Shown here piece after piece: positions 49,141 to 60,750 of a stretch of DNA of 64,000 nt. This stretch comes from UBA7374 sp049890275 (GTDB taxonomy: Bacteria > Verrucomicrobiota > Verrucomicrobiia > Opitutales > Coraliomargaritaceae). A model generated the notes under the pieces. That model searched no databases. It was not told where the DNA came from and saw only the letters and a list, made by a program, of their open reading frames with translations. Positions within the stretch are counted from its first letter, which is position 1. Every line of letters begins with the position of its first letter. The translations under genes were made by a program, and so were the position numbers. Location of the stretch: NCBI GenBank assembly GCA_049890275.1, contig JBMHBT010000006.1, positions 62,001-126,000 on the forward strand. The letters run 5' to 3'.

Positions 49141-50916
49141 CTACTCGTCTGCGTAGGCGAGGTCTGGTTTGAACTCGAGCGCGAGGCGGTACTGAACGCC
49201 GGGGCGCATGACAAGGGGGTGGTCACGCTCAAGGATCTGCAGGTAGTGCATATTACCGAAGTAGGTGCGGTAGTCCGGATTGGAAGTGACCGTTTCAAGA
49301 TCTTTCCACTGTGCCTGAAAGTCGTCTTTGATGACGTTGGCTCGGTGGCCTTCGGCTCCAAGGGTGAGGGTTGTCGCCACGCGGTAGCGGGAGTGAGGGG
49401 CCGCAATTGCCAAAATATAGCGCATTCTGTCGAGTTGCGTTTGCTGCGGTACGGAGAAGCAGAATTCGCAGCTGATTTGATCTCCGGCAAAAGTCCACTG
49501 AACCTTGCAGCTTCCGAGGCCGTTGACGAATTCCTGATCGCGAGTAATGAGCTCCGGCTGGTCGTACTTAAAGACCAAGGATTGGCGGAGGCCCATGCTG
49601 ACAGTGCAATTTTTTCCGTAATAGGCGGGGACGATAACTTTGTCTCCAAAAGTCAGCTCTGGGAGCATGATCGGGAGGTATTTATCGACAGGCCAGTCGA
49701 ATACTCCCGGTGCGTGCGGGAAGGCCAGATAGTCTGAGGTGTTTTTGCCAGCTGCTCCACTACCGATAAGAGGGAGTTGCAGGGCGAGCCCAGAGTCCGG
49801 GTCTTGGTACAGAAAGATGCCTTGTTCTTTCTTATGAGATTTGTCGAAGTTGATGAAGCGCGCACATTTGCGAGCTGCAACGGGGTTTTTCGGGGCAGCG
49901 CTGCCGCCGGTCGATCGTGCGAGGCGAGCCCACTGGCAGAGGTAACGAGCGGCATCAAAGTTAGCCATACGGGTGGTATGGTAGGGTACGGTGTTGCGTT
50001 CTTCGTCGCGAATGACCAGATAGCCGTGCTCCTGATCGAGGTAAGTGACGAAAAAGTTCATGAACATCCGGCGGATGGCGTCTGTGTAGAGGTCGCGCTG
50101 GTTATCAGCGATCCAACCGTCGCGAAGAGCCTGCATCGCTAGGCTGATGCAGTGCATTTGCCCGTAGGCGCCGATCGAGCGTCCGTAGGCAAAGGCTGTA
50201 CCATCCTGACGGCAGAGGTCGGGGATGAGCTTCAGGTATTTCTCAGCATGCGTGCGCAGAGAGGGGAGCTTGCGGTCGCGCAGGTGGATGTTACCGTGTA
50301 GCTGCAGCGCCTGTCGGATAAAGACAAAGCTCATGACACCGTAGATATCAAAGGCTCCGCCAAGGGTGCCTGTTGCCTCTCCGGAATCGTCGAAGTAGCC
50401 ACCGGTGGAACGTTCATCGATGCGTTCGAGAAAACGGTCAATCAGGCGCCCGGTCTCGTCTTTTTTGGAGAGTCCGAGGCTGTAGCGGGTGACTGCCTTA
50501 GCGATATTAAAGGCCTGAAAGTGGTTTTCGTAGTCGCTGCGTTCAAGCAGGCTTTTGTCGAGTTGTTCGCGGGTTGGGTCGAGGAGACGCTCCCAAACGG
50601 GGTTGCGATCTTTTGCAGGACCGAAGGAGAGGAGGCCCAGTGCAGAGTAGGCGAGTCCGTTTTCGTATTCTTCCTCGGTAAAGGCCTGTGCGGTGACGCA
50701 ACGTGCGGTGAGGTCGACGAGGTCATATTCACCCAGAGCAGTATCTCCAGTGGCTCGGTGGTATTCACCGATGGCGAGAGCGGCATGACCCGGTTCGTCC
50801 AAGCGAGTGGACTCGTCGGCAAGAGGGGAGATCGTCCCCTGCTCACTGATGGAGCTTAGGTTGTGACCCAAGATCGACTGGGCCATATCAAGACACTGTT
50901 GCGCGAAATTTTCCAT
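49141..50916 (-). CDS. unassigned 591-residue protein (helical toroid plus beta domain)
   Basis: No family was recognised. There is no signal peptide. Residues 1-330 are helix-rich with repeating aromatic and polar patterns (GGYFDDSGEATGTLGGAFDI, SIGAYGQMHCISLAMQAL, HTTRMANFDAARYLCQWARL), like (alpha/alpha) toroids of glycan-processing enzymes. Residues about 360-590 are beta-rich (GIFLYQDPDSGLALQLPLIG, VIVPAYYGKNCTVSMGLRQS). That two-domain plan recalls heparinase-like lyases or glycoside hydrolases, but no catalytic residues could be assigned. It lies 12 bp upstream of hisF. A cytoplasmic carbohydrate-active enzyme is the best guess, with low certainty. Confidence 0.55.
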   Translation of the reverse strand: MENFAQQCLDMAQSILGHNLSSISEQGTISPLADESTRLDEPGHAALAIGEYHRATGDTALGEYDLVDLTARCVTAQAFTEEEYENGLAYSALGLLSFGPAKDRNPVWERLLDPTREQLDKSLLERSDYENHFQAFNIAKAVTRYSLGLSKKDETGRLIDRFLERIDERSTGGYFDDSGEATGTLGGAFDIYGVMSFVFIRQALQLHGNIHLRDRKLPSLRTHAEKYLKLIPDLCRQDGTAFAYGRSIGAYGQMHCISLAMQALRDGWIADNQRDLYTDAIRRMFMNFFVTYLDQEHGYLVIRDEERNTVPYHTTRMANFDAARYLCQWARLARSTGGSAAPKNPVAARKCARFINFDKSHKKEQGIFLYQDPDSGLALQLPLIGSGAAGKNTSDYLAFPHAPGVFDWPVDKYLPIMLPELTFGDKVIVPAYYGKNCTVSMGLRQSLVFKYDQPELITRDQEFVNGLGSCKVQWTFAGDQISCEFCFSVPQQTQLDRMRYILAIAAPHSRYRVATTLTLGAEGHRANVIKDDFQAQWKDLETVTSNPDYRTYFGNMHYLQILERDHPLVMRPGVQYRLALEFKPDLAYADE

Positions 50917-51052
50917 GTATTTTCAGTCTGCCTGAGCAGAACTCTCGAGCCTGCTTTTCATGCGTTTCCTCTATTGTTCTGTCAACTGCATATAGCCAAA
51001 TCCGACCGGGTGGTCGAAAGAAAATAGATTATGGCCACTGGGACAGGCTTTT

Positions 51053-51072
51053 CTGTAAGCTACTTTTTACAG
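51053..51072. promoter_or_regulatory. small inverted repeat upstream of acs
   Basis: CTGTAA-8 bp-TTACAG, 52 bp before the acs start, in the 208-bp divergent spacer. It could be an operator overlapping the promoter; the evidence is weak. Confidence 0.2.
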
Positions 51073-51124
51073 TATCGAGATCGATTCTTGTTGTGTCGAT
51101 CACGGAGTATTTTTTTCTTTTTAT

Positions 51125-53068
51125 ATGGAATCTGTATCCCAAGAACACCGCTCGTTTCCTCCCCTTGAGTCATTTTCTGCAAAGGCTCGTATTGGCAGCA
51201 TGGCTGCATACGAAGAATTATACGCCAAGAGTGTCGCCGATCCGGAAGGGTTTTGGGCGGATGCGGCGGAAGAATTACACTGGTTTCGCAAGTGGGATCG
51301 CGTCCTGAACAAAGAAGAGGCACCTTTTTACAAATGGTATGAAGGCGCCCAAACCAATCTGTCTTATAATTGCCTAGATCGCCATGTAAATGCGGGCCTG
51401 GGAGATAAGACGGCGATTGACTGGATTGGAGAGCCGGGAGACGGGCGTGCCATTTCCTATCGTCAGTTACTCGACGAGGTATGTCGTTTCGCCAATGTTT
51501 TGAAGAAATTGGGTGTGAAAAAGGGGGATCGTATTGCTTTGTATTTGCCGATGATTCCTGAACTGGCGGTGGCAGTGCTGGCTTGTGCCCGGATCGGAGC
51601 GGTGCACTCGGTTATTTTTGCCGGGTTCTCTTCGGATTCAATTCGCGACCGAGTGTTGGATATGAAGGCGCGGATGGTGATTACGGCAGATGGTGGTTAC
51701 CGTCGGGGCAAGGTCCTGGAGCTGAAGAAAATTGTGGATGCCGGAGTCTCTTCCTGTGATTGCGTGAATGAGGTTCTGGTGGTGAAGCGTGGAATAGAGG
51801 GTTTGGAATGCCCTATGACGGATGGGCGAGATGTCTGGCTGGATGAGCAGTCGGCAAGCGTGGATACTGTGTGCCCGGCGGAGCCGATGGATGCAGAAGA
51901 CCTGCTCTTTTTATTGTATACTAGTGGAACGACGGGAAAGCCGAAGGGAATCATGCATACTACGGCCGGCTACATGGTCTTTACGTACCTGACTTCGAAG
52001 TATGTTTTTGATCTGCAGGCGGATGATGTGTACTGGTGTACAGCGGATGTGGGTTGGATCACCGGACATAGCTACATTGTCTACGGGATTCTGCAAAATG
52101 GAGTCTCTCAGGTGATGTACGAGGGTGCCCCGAATCATCCGGATGAGGGACGTTTTTGGGAGATTGTGGAGCAACATAAGGTCAGCATTTTCTATACGGC
52201 ACCGACTGCGATTCGTGCTTTTATGAAGTGGGGTGATCAGTGGCTGGAAGGCAAAGACCTGTCCTCCTTGCGTTTACTAGGCACAGTGGGTGAGCCGATC
52301 AATCCGGAGGCCTGGATGTGGTATCATGAAAAGATTGGTGCGAGCCGCTGTCCGATTGTGGATACCTGGTGGCAGACGGAAACGGGCGGGCATATGCTGA
52401 CTCCGATACCCGGTGCAACTCCGACTAAGCCCGGCTGTGCAACCCTTCCGTTTTTTGGGATTGAGCCGGCGGTCCTAGACGACGACGGTTCGGATGTATC
52501 AGCAGGTATTTTGGCGATTAAGCAGCCTTGGCCAGGGATGATGCGAGGGATTTATGGCGATCCGGAGCGTTACCGGCAGACCTACTGGTGCAAGTGGGAT
52601 GGCCGTTATTATTTTCCCGGCGATGGTGCGCGCTGTGATGAGGATGGCTACTACTGGATTTTAGGACGTGTGGACGATGTGGTCAACGTATCGGGGCACC
52701 GCATCGGTACGGCTGAACTGGAAAGTGTTTTTGTAGAGCATGCGGATGTCGCAGAGTCGGCGGTGGTGGGCGTGCCTCATGAGATTAAGGGACAGGGCTT
52801 AATGGCTTTTGTGACGGTTATCGAAGGGCGCGAGCAGGATGAAAAGTTATACCGGGAATTGATTGGTATGGTGGATCAAAGTATCGGCAAGTTTGCGCGT
52901 CCGGAGCGGATCCTATTTTCCTCGGATCTACCGAAGACACGTTCGGGCAAGATTATGCGCCGTTTGTTGCGTGACATTGCGGAAGGCCGAGAGCTGGGCA
53001 ATACGACTACTTTGGCGGATCCTAGCATTGTTGAGCAGATACAGCGTCAGTTTACGCAGGGTGCTTAA
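51125..53068 (+). CDS. acs: acetyl-CoA synthetase (AMP-forming)
   Basis: 647 residues, normal for Acs. It activates acetate to acetyl-CoA through acetyl-AMP. The adenylate-forming motif is LLYTSGTTGKPKGIMHT, followed by TADVGWITGHSYIVYGIL, VDTWWQTETGGHMLTPIPG, GRVDDVVNVSGHRIGTAELES and the acetylation-controlled lysine in TRSGKIMRRLLR. The N-terminal YEELYAKSVADPEGFWADAA is also typical. It is divergent from the 591-residue gene; ilvE follows 71 bp downstream. Confidence 0.97.
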   Translation: MESVSQEHRSFPPLESFSAKARIGSMAAYEELYAKSVADPEGFWADAAEELHWFRKWDRVLNKEEAPFYKWYEGAQTNLSYNCLDRHVNAGLGDKTAIDWIGEPGDGRAISYRQLLDEVCRFANVLKKLGVKKGDRIALYLPMIPELAVAVLACARIGAVHSVIFAGFSSDSIRDRVLDMKARMVITADGGYRRGKVLELKKIVDAGVSSCDCVNEVLVVKRGIEGLECPMTDGRDVWLDEQSASVDTVCPAEPMDAEDLLFLLYTSGTTGKPKGIMHTTAGYMVFTYLTSKYVFDLQADDVYWCTADVGWITGHSYIVYGILQNGVSQVMYEGAPNHPDEGRFWEIVEQHKVSIFYTAPTAIRAFMKWGDQWLEGKDLSSLRLLGTVGEPINPEAWMWYHEKIGASRCPIVDTWWQTETGGHMLTPIPGATPTKPGCATLPFFGIEPAVLDDDGSDVSAGILAIKQPWPGMMRGIYGDPERYRQTYWCKWDGRYYFPGDGARCDEDGYYWILGRVDDVVNVSGHRIGTAELESVFVEHADVAESAVVGVPHEIKGQGLMAFVTVIEGREQDEKLYRELIGMVDQSIGKFARPERILFSSDLPKTRSGKIMRRLLRDIAEGRELGNTTTLADPSIVEQIQRQFTQGA

Positions 53069-53139
53069 TTTTTACTGCTTTGGAGTCAATCGACTTGGAG
53101 GCTAGACAAATGCCCCGCTTCCCTCACTAATACACTGAC

Positions 53140-54012
53140 ATGAAGATCTACCTCAATGACAAGTTGGTCGACCGCAGCGAAGCCAAGGTATCCGTATTTG
53201 ATCACGGCCTACTCTATGGCGATGGTATTTTCGAAGGTATTCGCCTGTATCAGGGGTGCGTATTTAAGCTGGATGAGCATTTGGAGCGTTTGGAATACTC
53301 GGCAAAAGCAATCATGCTGGATATGCCGTGGACACGCAAAGAAATTGCTGAGGCGGTTTGCGAGACTTGTCGTGCTAATGGACTTGTAGATGGTTATATC
53401 CGCTTGGTGGTGACGCGTGGCGAGGGGAGCCTCGGTCTTTCTATTAAAAATTGCACGTCTCCGCAGCTGATTATCATTGCCGATACAATTCAGCTCTACC
53501 CGGAAGAGTTTTATGAACAGGGGCTGAAGATCATTACGGTGCCGACTCGTCGCTGTAACCCGGCAGCGCTGCCGCCGACGGTGAAGTCGCTCAATTACCT
53601 AAATAATATTTTAGCGAAGATCGAGGCGCAGCATCTCGGTTACCACGAGGCGATTATGCTTAATGATCAGGGTTACGTCGCAGAATGCACAGGTGATAAC
53701 GTTTTTATTATTCAGAAGGATGAATTGATTACTCCGTCTGCGAGTGCGGGTGCGCTCAAGGGGATTACTCGAGATACTGTCCTACAGATTGCTGCTGAGC
53801 TCGGTCTATCCTGGCGTGAGTCCAACTTGACCCGCTATGATCTTTGGGTAGCCGATGAGCTGTTCCTGACTGGAACAGCTGCAGAAATTGTTCCGATTGT
53901 CGAAGTCGATGCCCGTAGTATTGGGAGCGGCCAACCGGGTGAGTGGACGAACCGCTTTTTGGAGGCTTTTCGGGCCCGAGTCGTGAGCGAGGGTACGCTG
54001 CTGGAAAGTTAA
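53140..54012 (+). CDS. ilvE: branched-chain amino acid aminotransferase (class IV)
   Basis: 290 residues, fold-IV PLP enzyme. Motifs: VFDHGLLYGDGIFEGIRLY, YIRLVVTRGEGSLGL, the PLP lysine in PTVKSLNYLNNILA, ECTGDNVFII and LTGTAAEIVPI. Such enzymes transaminate Leu/Ile/Val with 2-oxoglutarate; D-amino-acid aminotransferase and aminodeoxychorismate lyase are fold relatives, but ADELFLTGTAAEIVPI favours IlvE. Start is the ATG at 53140. Confidence 0.9.
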   Translation: MKIYLNDKLVDRSEAKVSVFDHGLLYGDGIFEGIRLYQGCVFKLDEHLERLEYSAKAIMLDMPWTRKEIAEAVCETCRANGLVDGYIRLVVTRGEGSLGLSIKNCTSPQLIIIADTIQLYPEEFYEQGLKIITVPTRRCNPAALPPTVKSLNYLNNILAKIEAQHLGYHEAIMLNDQGYVAECTGDNVFIIQKDELITPSASAGALKGITRDTVLQIAAELGLSWRESNLTRYDLWVADELFLTGTAAEIVPIVEVDARSIGSGQPGEWTNRFLEAFRARVVSEGTLLES

Positions 54013-54101
54013 TCTTGGGCGGTTGGTCGGTATTTTTTACCGCATGGTGTAGAATGCAGTGCAAGGTTTTGTCCTATTTACCGATATTTAACAGCCAACT
54101 C

Positions 54102-54116
54102 TGGCACAGATTGTGC
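54102..54116 (+). promoter_or_regulatory. palindrome / sigma54-like element upstream of mcsA
   Basis: TGGCACAGATTGTGC has GG-N10-GC spacing like a sigma54 -24/-12 promoter and also holds the palindrome GCACA-GAT-TGTGC (54104-54116). It lies about 105 bp upstream of mcsA in a 208-bp spacer. No CtsR-type direct repeat or CIRCE palindrome was seen there. Confidence 0.25.
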
Positions 54117-54220
54117 GGTTAATGGTCTAATAGTATCGAAAATGAAGCCAAAATGTCACTCGGATCCTCGATTGCGCGCTTTGGTTTTGCGATCCGGATT
54201 GAAATCATTACATTTCTAGT

Positions 54221-54751
54221 ATGCCTGAAAAATTAAAATGTAGCCTGTGTGCAGAGGAAGCCACTGTCCACTTGACTCAGATCATTAACAATAAGATCCA
54301 TAAAGTGGATTTATGTGAGTCTTGTGCGCAACAAAAGGGGGTCACAGACCCCGAAGGCTTTGCCCTAACCGACCTTCTGCAAAAAGCTAATTTCGAGATG
54401 TCGGCAGAGATGAGTAGTGGCGCATCCCTGACTTGCCCTGACTGCGGGTATGCTAGCTCTGATTTTCAGCGTACCGGGCGTCTTGGCTGTTCGACTTGCT
54501 ATCCTACTTTTAGTGAGCACTTGAGCTCTGTTCTTGAGGATATGCATACCGGATTAAAGCATACCGGAAAAGTGCCGGATCTGGCTTTGCAAAGGTTATC
54601 GAGCCAGGCAAATATGCTCCGCTTAGAGGAGGCACTGGCCCGGGCTATTGCCGAAGAGGCCTATGAACAAGCCGCCACTTTACGTGATGAGATTCAGTCG
54701 CTCCAGGCCGAAGCCAAGGAGGAAGAAGAAATGAGTGCATTGCATGATTGA
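54221..54751 (+). CDS. mcsA: McsA-like zinc-finger/UVR protein, activator of McsB
   Basis: 176 residues. An N-terminal finger (CSLCAEEA with LCESCAQQKG), a second pair (CPDCGY and CSTCYP) and a C-terminal UVR helix (RLEEALARAIAEEAYEQAATL) are arranged as in McsA, which binds and activates the arginine kinase McsB. It overlaps mcsB by 8 bp, so the two are translationally coupled. The Gram-positive partner CtsR is not encoded upstream. Confidence 0.9.
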   Translation: MPEKLKCSLCAEEATVHLTQIINNKIHKVDLCESCAQQKGVTDPEGFALTDLLQKANFEMSAEMSSGASLTCPDCGYASSDFQRTGRLGCSTCYPTFSEHLSSVLEDMHTGLKHTGKVPDLALQRLSSQANMLRLEEALARAIAEEAYEQAATLRDEIQSLQAEAKEEEEMSALHD

Positions 54752-55832
54752 AGCGCTTCTCCAGTCCAGTGCTGCTGAGTTAACTCAGCAGCGAAAAAAA
54801 GCGGTTCCGGTGGTTCTTAGCACGAGAATCCGGCTGGCTCGAAATTTAGCTTCGGTGCCATTTCCCGGTCGTGCCACTTCGGCACAGCGGAGTGACGTTT
54901 TGTCCGAGTGTGAAGCGATGATCGGTCGTTTGCCGAATATGAAGGGCGGACATTTCTTCGATGCAAAGTCGCTTTCCGATTTAGAGAAACAAACACTAGT
55001 GGAGCGTCATTTAATCAGTCGCGAACTGTGTGAGGCTGCGCCCGGGGCAGGAGTTTTTATCCGTAAGGATCAAAGTTGTTCGGTCATGATCAATGAGGAG
55101 GATCACCTTCGCATTCAGATTCTCAAGTCGGGCTTTAGTCTGAAGTCGGCCTGGAGGCAGGTAGACGCTTTTGACAGCGACTTGGAGAAGACTTTCGACG
55201 TGGCGTTTTCGAGTGATTTTGGCTACCTGACAGCATGCCCGACTAATCTGGGTACGGGTATGCGTGCTTCTGTGATGATGCATCTGCCCGGTTTGGTTAT
55301 TTCCGGGCATATGGAGCGCGTGGTGCGAGCGGTGAACCAACTGGGGATCGCGGTGCGTGGGCTTTTTGGAGAGGGTTCGGACGCGACCGGACATATTTTT
55401 CAGATTTCCAATCAGCAAACCCTAGGTGAAACAGAGGCTGAGATTCTTGAACGCTTGGGTAATGTTCTGAAGACCATCATTGATCATGAACTCAATGCCC
55501 GTTATAAATATTTGGAGGAAAATCGTTCGCAGTTGTTGGACAAAATAGGTCGCGCTTACGGGTTATTGCAAAATGTCCATGTGATTCATTCAAATGAAGC
55601 GATGAACCTTCTCTCACTCGTACGGCTGGCAGTTGACTTTGGTCTGCTCCCTGAATCAAGCCGTGGATTGGTGGATCGTCTTTTTATCGAATGCCAACCG
55701 GGCCACATACAGTTTGCCTCCCGTGGAGATATTGCTCCGGACCAGCGGGATATTGTGCGTGCAGAACGGCTCCGTGCTGAATTTTCCAGCATGGAAGCCC
55801 TTAGCTTTGACAATATCGAAAAGTCGGATTAG
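54744..55832 (+). CDS. mcsB: protein-arginine kinase McsB
   Basis: 362 residues of the phosphagen-kinase fold. It phosphorylates arginines on misfolded proteins and marks them for ClpC-ClpP. Motifs: VLSTRIRLARNLASVPFPGR, VMINEEDHLRIQ, YLTACPTNLGTGMRASVMMH with the catalytic-loop cysteine, and the pArg allosteric motif RDIVRA near residues 335-340. ATG at 54744 (MIEALL) is chosen; a GTG at 54735 is less likely. It is followed 20 bp later by clpC. Confidence 0.94.
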   Translation: MIEALLQSSAAELTQQRKKAVPVVLSTRIRLARNLASVPFPGRATSAQRSDVLSECEAMIGRLPNMKGGHFFDAKSLSDLEKQTLVERHLISRELCEAAPGAGVFIRKDQSCSVMINEEDHLRIQILKSGFSLKSAWRQVDAFDSDLEKTFDVAFSSDFGYLTACPTNLGTGMRASVMMHLPGLVISGHMERVVRAVNQLGIAVRGLFGEGSDATGHIFQISNQQTLGETEAEILERLGNVLKTIIDHELNARYKYLEENRSQLLDKIGRAYGLLQNVHVIHSNEAMNLLSLVRLAVDFGLLPESSRGLVDRLFIECQPGHIQFASRGDIAPDQRDIVRAERLRAEFSSMEALSFDNIEKSD

Positions 55833-55852
55833 TATTTTACATACACCTTTTG

Positions 55853-58330
<2,478 letters not shown>

Positions 58331-58474
58331 GCAGTCTGTTTTACGGGTTTTTGAATGTAATGATGTCTGAGTCGTCAGCCTATCGGTTGATCGGATCGGT
58401 TCATTGTAGGTTCATTTTTTGTTATTCCACCTTCAAGAACTGTAGGTATCACAAAGTAGTTTTTTCTGTATTAT

Positions 58475-58500
58475 GGTGAATTTACTATTCACCCCTTTTT
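58475..58500 (+). terminator. likely Rho-independent terminator after clpC
   Basis: GGTGAAT-TTACT-ATTCACC (58475-58493) forms a perfect 7-bp stem followed by CCTTTTT. It lies 145 bp after the clpC stop, in the 290-bp spacer before the xylosidase gene. The rest of the spacer is AT-rich with no gene seen. Confidence 0.6.
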
Positions 58501-58620
58501 CGTACAAAAAATACTGTCTGTTTCCTAGAGACTCTACCTGCTTAAATGTAGATTAGGGGTCGGTGTCGTTTCTTTTTTATTCATATATTTAATTTCACTT
58601 TCCCTAATCGCATTCAAAGC

Positions 58621-60750
58621 ATGAAACGTTCGAATTCCTTCCATGCTCATCATTCACCGATGGGCGCGCACAGTTCAATGACATTGGGTGTGTTCGGAGC
58701 GTGTGGAGGTATGGCACTGGAACGTGGAAGCCCAGCCCAAGAGGGTGTCTATGTCGGCTACCGGACTGCTTCCGGAAAGTTGTTTTCGATGCCATTTTCC
58801 GAGGGGACTTCGAATGATGCGGAGCGTTACAGCCAGAGTGAGAGCAGTTCGGGTTGTTCTTCTTTCGTCTTTGGAGACGAAGATATTGAACGAGAGTACA
58901 GCTGGGCGTCGGATCGGTTTACTGCGCCTGGTTTAGCTTTTGAAGTCATCACTCCGTTTTTTTCAATTCCGGATCCGGCAAGTGCGGATGATGCCGAATT
59001 ACAGTTTGCTAGTTGTCCTTCTACTTTAGTGAAGGTGATGGTGGAAAATAATAGCACCGAGGACTGGGAAGGTTTTTTTGCTATCAGTAGCGACCAGTAT
59101 TGGGCACCTCTATCAAATCGATCGGATCGATTGAAAGGCTTTAGCAGCTGTGAGCGAAAGGGGTTTGCAACGGATGCCGAAGTGGAGGAGTTCTGTGATT
59201 TCAGCGTTGAGCAGGCTTTTGCGCGGACCCATACAAATGCAAACTTTATGCTGGGTCCAGTAGCTGGATGTCGCTTTTACGTTCCGGCAGGAGAGGCGCG
59301 TGAGGTTATTTTTGTTCTTGGTTATTATATTGGCGGCCAGGCTACCTATAACTATCCGGCTCACTATTGGTATACGCAGTATTTCGAAGGTATTGATGCA
59401 GTTTTTGAATACGGATTGAAACATCGAGATCGTTATCTGCAGGAAGCAGAAGCAAGGGATTTAGAGTTACGAACCTCCGGCCTAAGCACCGACCAGCAAT
59501 TTCTACTCTCACATGCTACCCGTAGTTACTACGGGTCAACCGAGTGGCTGGTTGATAAAGACGGAAAACCTCTGTGGATCGTCAATGAAGGGGAGTATCT
59601 CATGATGAACACACTCGACCTGACGGTTGATATGATGTTTTTCGAACTTCGTATGAATCCTTGGACGGTGCGCAATGTACTGGAGCATTTTGTCGATCGG
59701 TATTCATACGAAGATGAAATCTTTGATCCGGCCGCACCGGATGTAATGTATCCCGGGGGCATCTCTTTTGCGCATGATATGGGCGTGGCCAATCACTTTA
59801 GCCCGGAGGGATATTCCAGCTATGAGTGTAGTGGTTTGGATCGCGCTTGTTTTTCCTACATGACTTGCGAGCAATTGACGAACTGGGTTCTCTGCGCAGG
59901 TGTTTACTTGGTAAAAACGAATGACGAAGCTTTTTTGCAGGCGCATAAAAAGACTTTCGAACGTTGTTATGATAGTTTGCTCAATCGGGATCATCCCAAT
60001 CCTACCTTGCGCAATGGGTTATTGAGTTTTGAGAGCAGTCGCACGGATGGCGGCGGCGAGATAACAACGTATGATTCGTTGGATCATTCTCTTGGTCAGG
60101 CGCGCGAAAATGCCTATCTGGGTGGTAAGTGCTGGGCTTCCTATCTTGCCCTTGGGTTGATTTTTGAGCGTTTGCATGACGCGGGTCGCTCTGCGGAATG
60201 CACAGCTGCTGCACTGCGCTGCAGTCACACATTGGCAGGTGCTTTCGATGAAGAAGAAGGCTTTATTCCTGCAGTACTGGACGGTCATAATCGCAGTGCA
60301 ATTATACCTGCAGGAGAGGCTTTACTGTATCCTTGGGCCATGGGTCTACAGGAAGCGCTGGATGAATCGGGTCCGCATGGAGCGTATATTTCTAAATTAA
60401 AAGAACATCTCAAATATGTACTGCGTGATGGCATGTGCTTGTATCCGGACGGTGGCTGGAAGCTATCCAGTAGTATGGATAATTCATGGATGAGTAAGAT
60501 TTGTCTGAACCAGTTTGTTGTACGAGAGATTCTCGGGCTTCATTACGAAGGGGAGGAGCAGGCGGATGCGGCTCATGTACGATGGGAAGTGGAAGGATCG
60601 AAGTTTCATGCATGTTCCGACCAGTTTTCTGCAGGCAAGCCGATTGGCAGTCTCTATTACCCGCGAATTGTAACATGTATACTTTGGATGGAAGAGAGTA
60701 GACATAGGAATTCTAGAACATATAATACACAAGAGGTAGCAAAAGTCTGA
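58621..60750 (+). CDS. glycoside hydrolase family 52 beta-xylosidase
   Basis: 709 residues with the GH52 opening FHAHHSPMGAHSSMTLGVFG. The catalytic pair matches the Geobacillus T-6 enzyme (nucleophile E335, acid/base D495 from published work): here Glu325 in VNEGEYLMMNTLDL and Asp485 in TTYDSLDHSLGQ, both ten residues earlier, with LGGKCWAS after. There is no signal peptide, so it cleaves xylobiose and xylo-oligosaccharides in the cytoplasm. The stop codon overlaps the start of the symporter by 1 bp (TGATG), so uptake and cleavage are coupled. Confidence 0.9.
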   Translation: MKRSNSFHAHHSPMGAHSSMTLGVFGACGGMALERGSPAQEGVYVGYRTASGKLFSMPFSEGTSNDAERYSQSESSSGCSSFVFGDEDIEREYSWASDRFTAPGLAFEVITPFFSIPDPASADDAELQFASCPSTLVKVMVENNSTEDWEGFFAISSDQYWAPLSNRSDRLKGFSSCERKGFATDAEVEEFCDFSVEQAFARTHTNANFMLGPVAGCRFYVPAGEAREVIFVLGYYIGGQATYNYPAHYWYTQYFEGIDAVFEYGLKHRDRYLQEAEARDLELRTSGLSTDQQFLLSHATRSYYGSTEWLVDKDGKPLWIVNEGEYLMMNTLDLTVDMMFFELRMNPWTVRNVLEHFVDRYSYEDEIFDPAAPDVMYPGGISFAHDMGVANHFSPEGYSSYECSGLDRACFSYMTCEQLTNWVLCAGVYLVKTNDEAFLQAHKKTFERCYDSLLNRDHPNPTLRNGLLSFESSRTDGGGEITTYDSLDHSLGQARENAYLGGKCWASYLALGLIFERLHDAGRSAECTAAALRCSHTLAGAFDEEEGFIPAVLDGHNRSAIIPAGEALLYPWAMGLQEALDESGPHGAYISKLKEHLKYVLRDGMCLYPDGGWKLSSSMDNSWMSKICLNQFVVREILGLHYEGEEQADAAHVRWEVEGSKFHACSDQFSAGKPIGSLYYPRIVTCILWMEESRHRNSRTYNTQEVAKV

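Noticed and set aside
54013..54220. CtsR operator or CIRCE element upstream of mcsA
   Set aside because: Neither the GGTCAAA direct repeats nor the TTAGCACTC-N9-GAGTGCTAA palindrome could be found.
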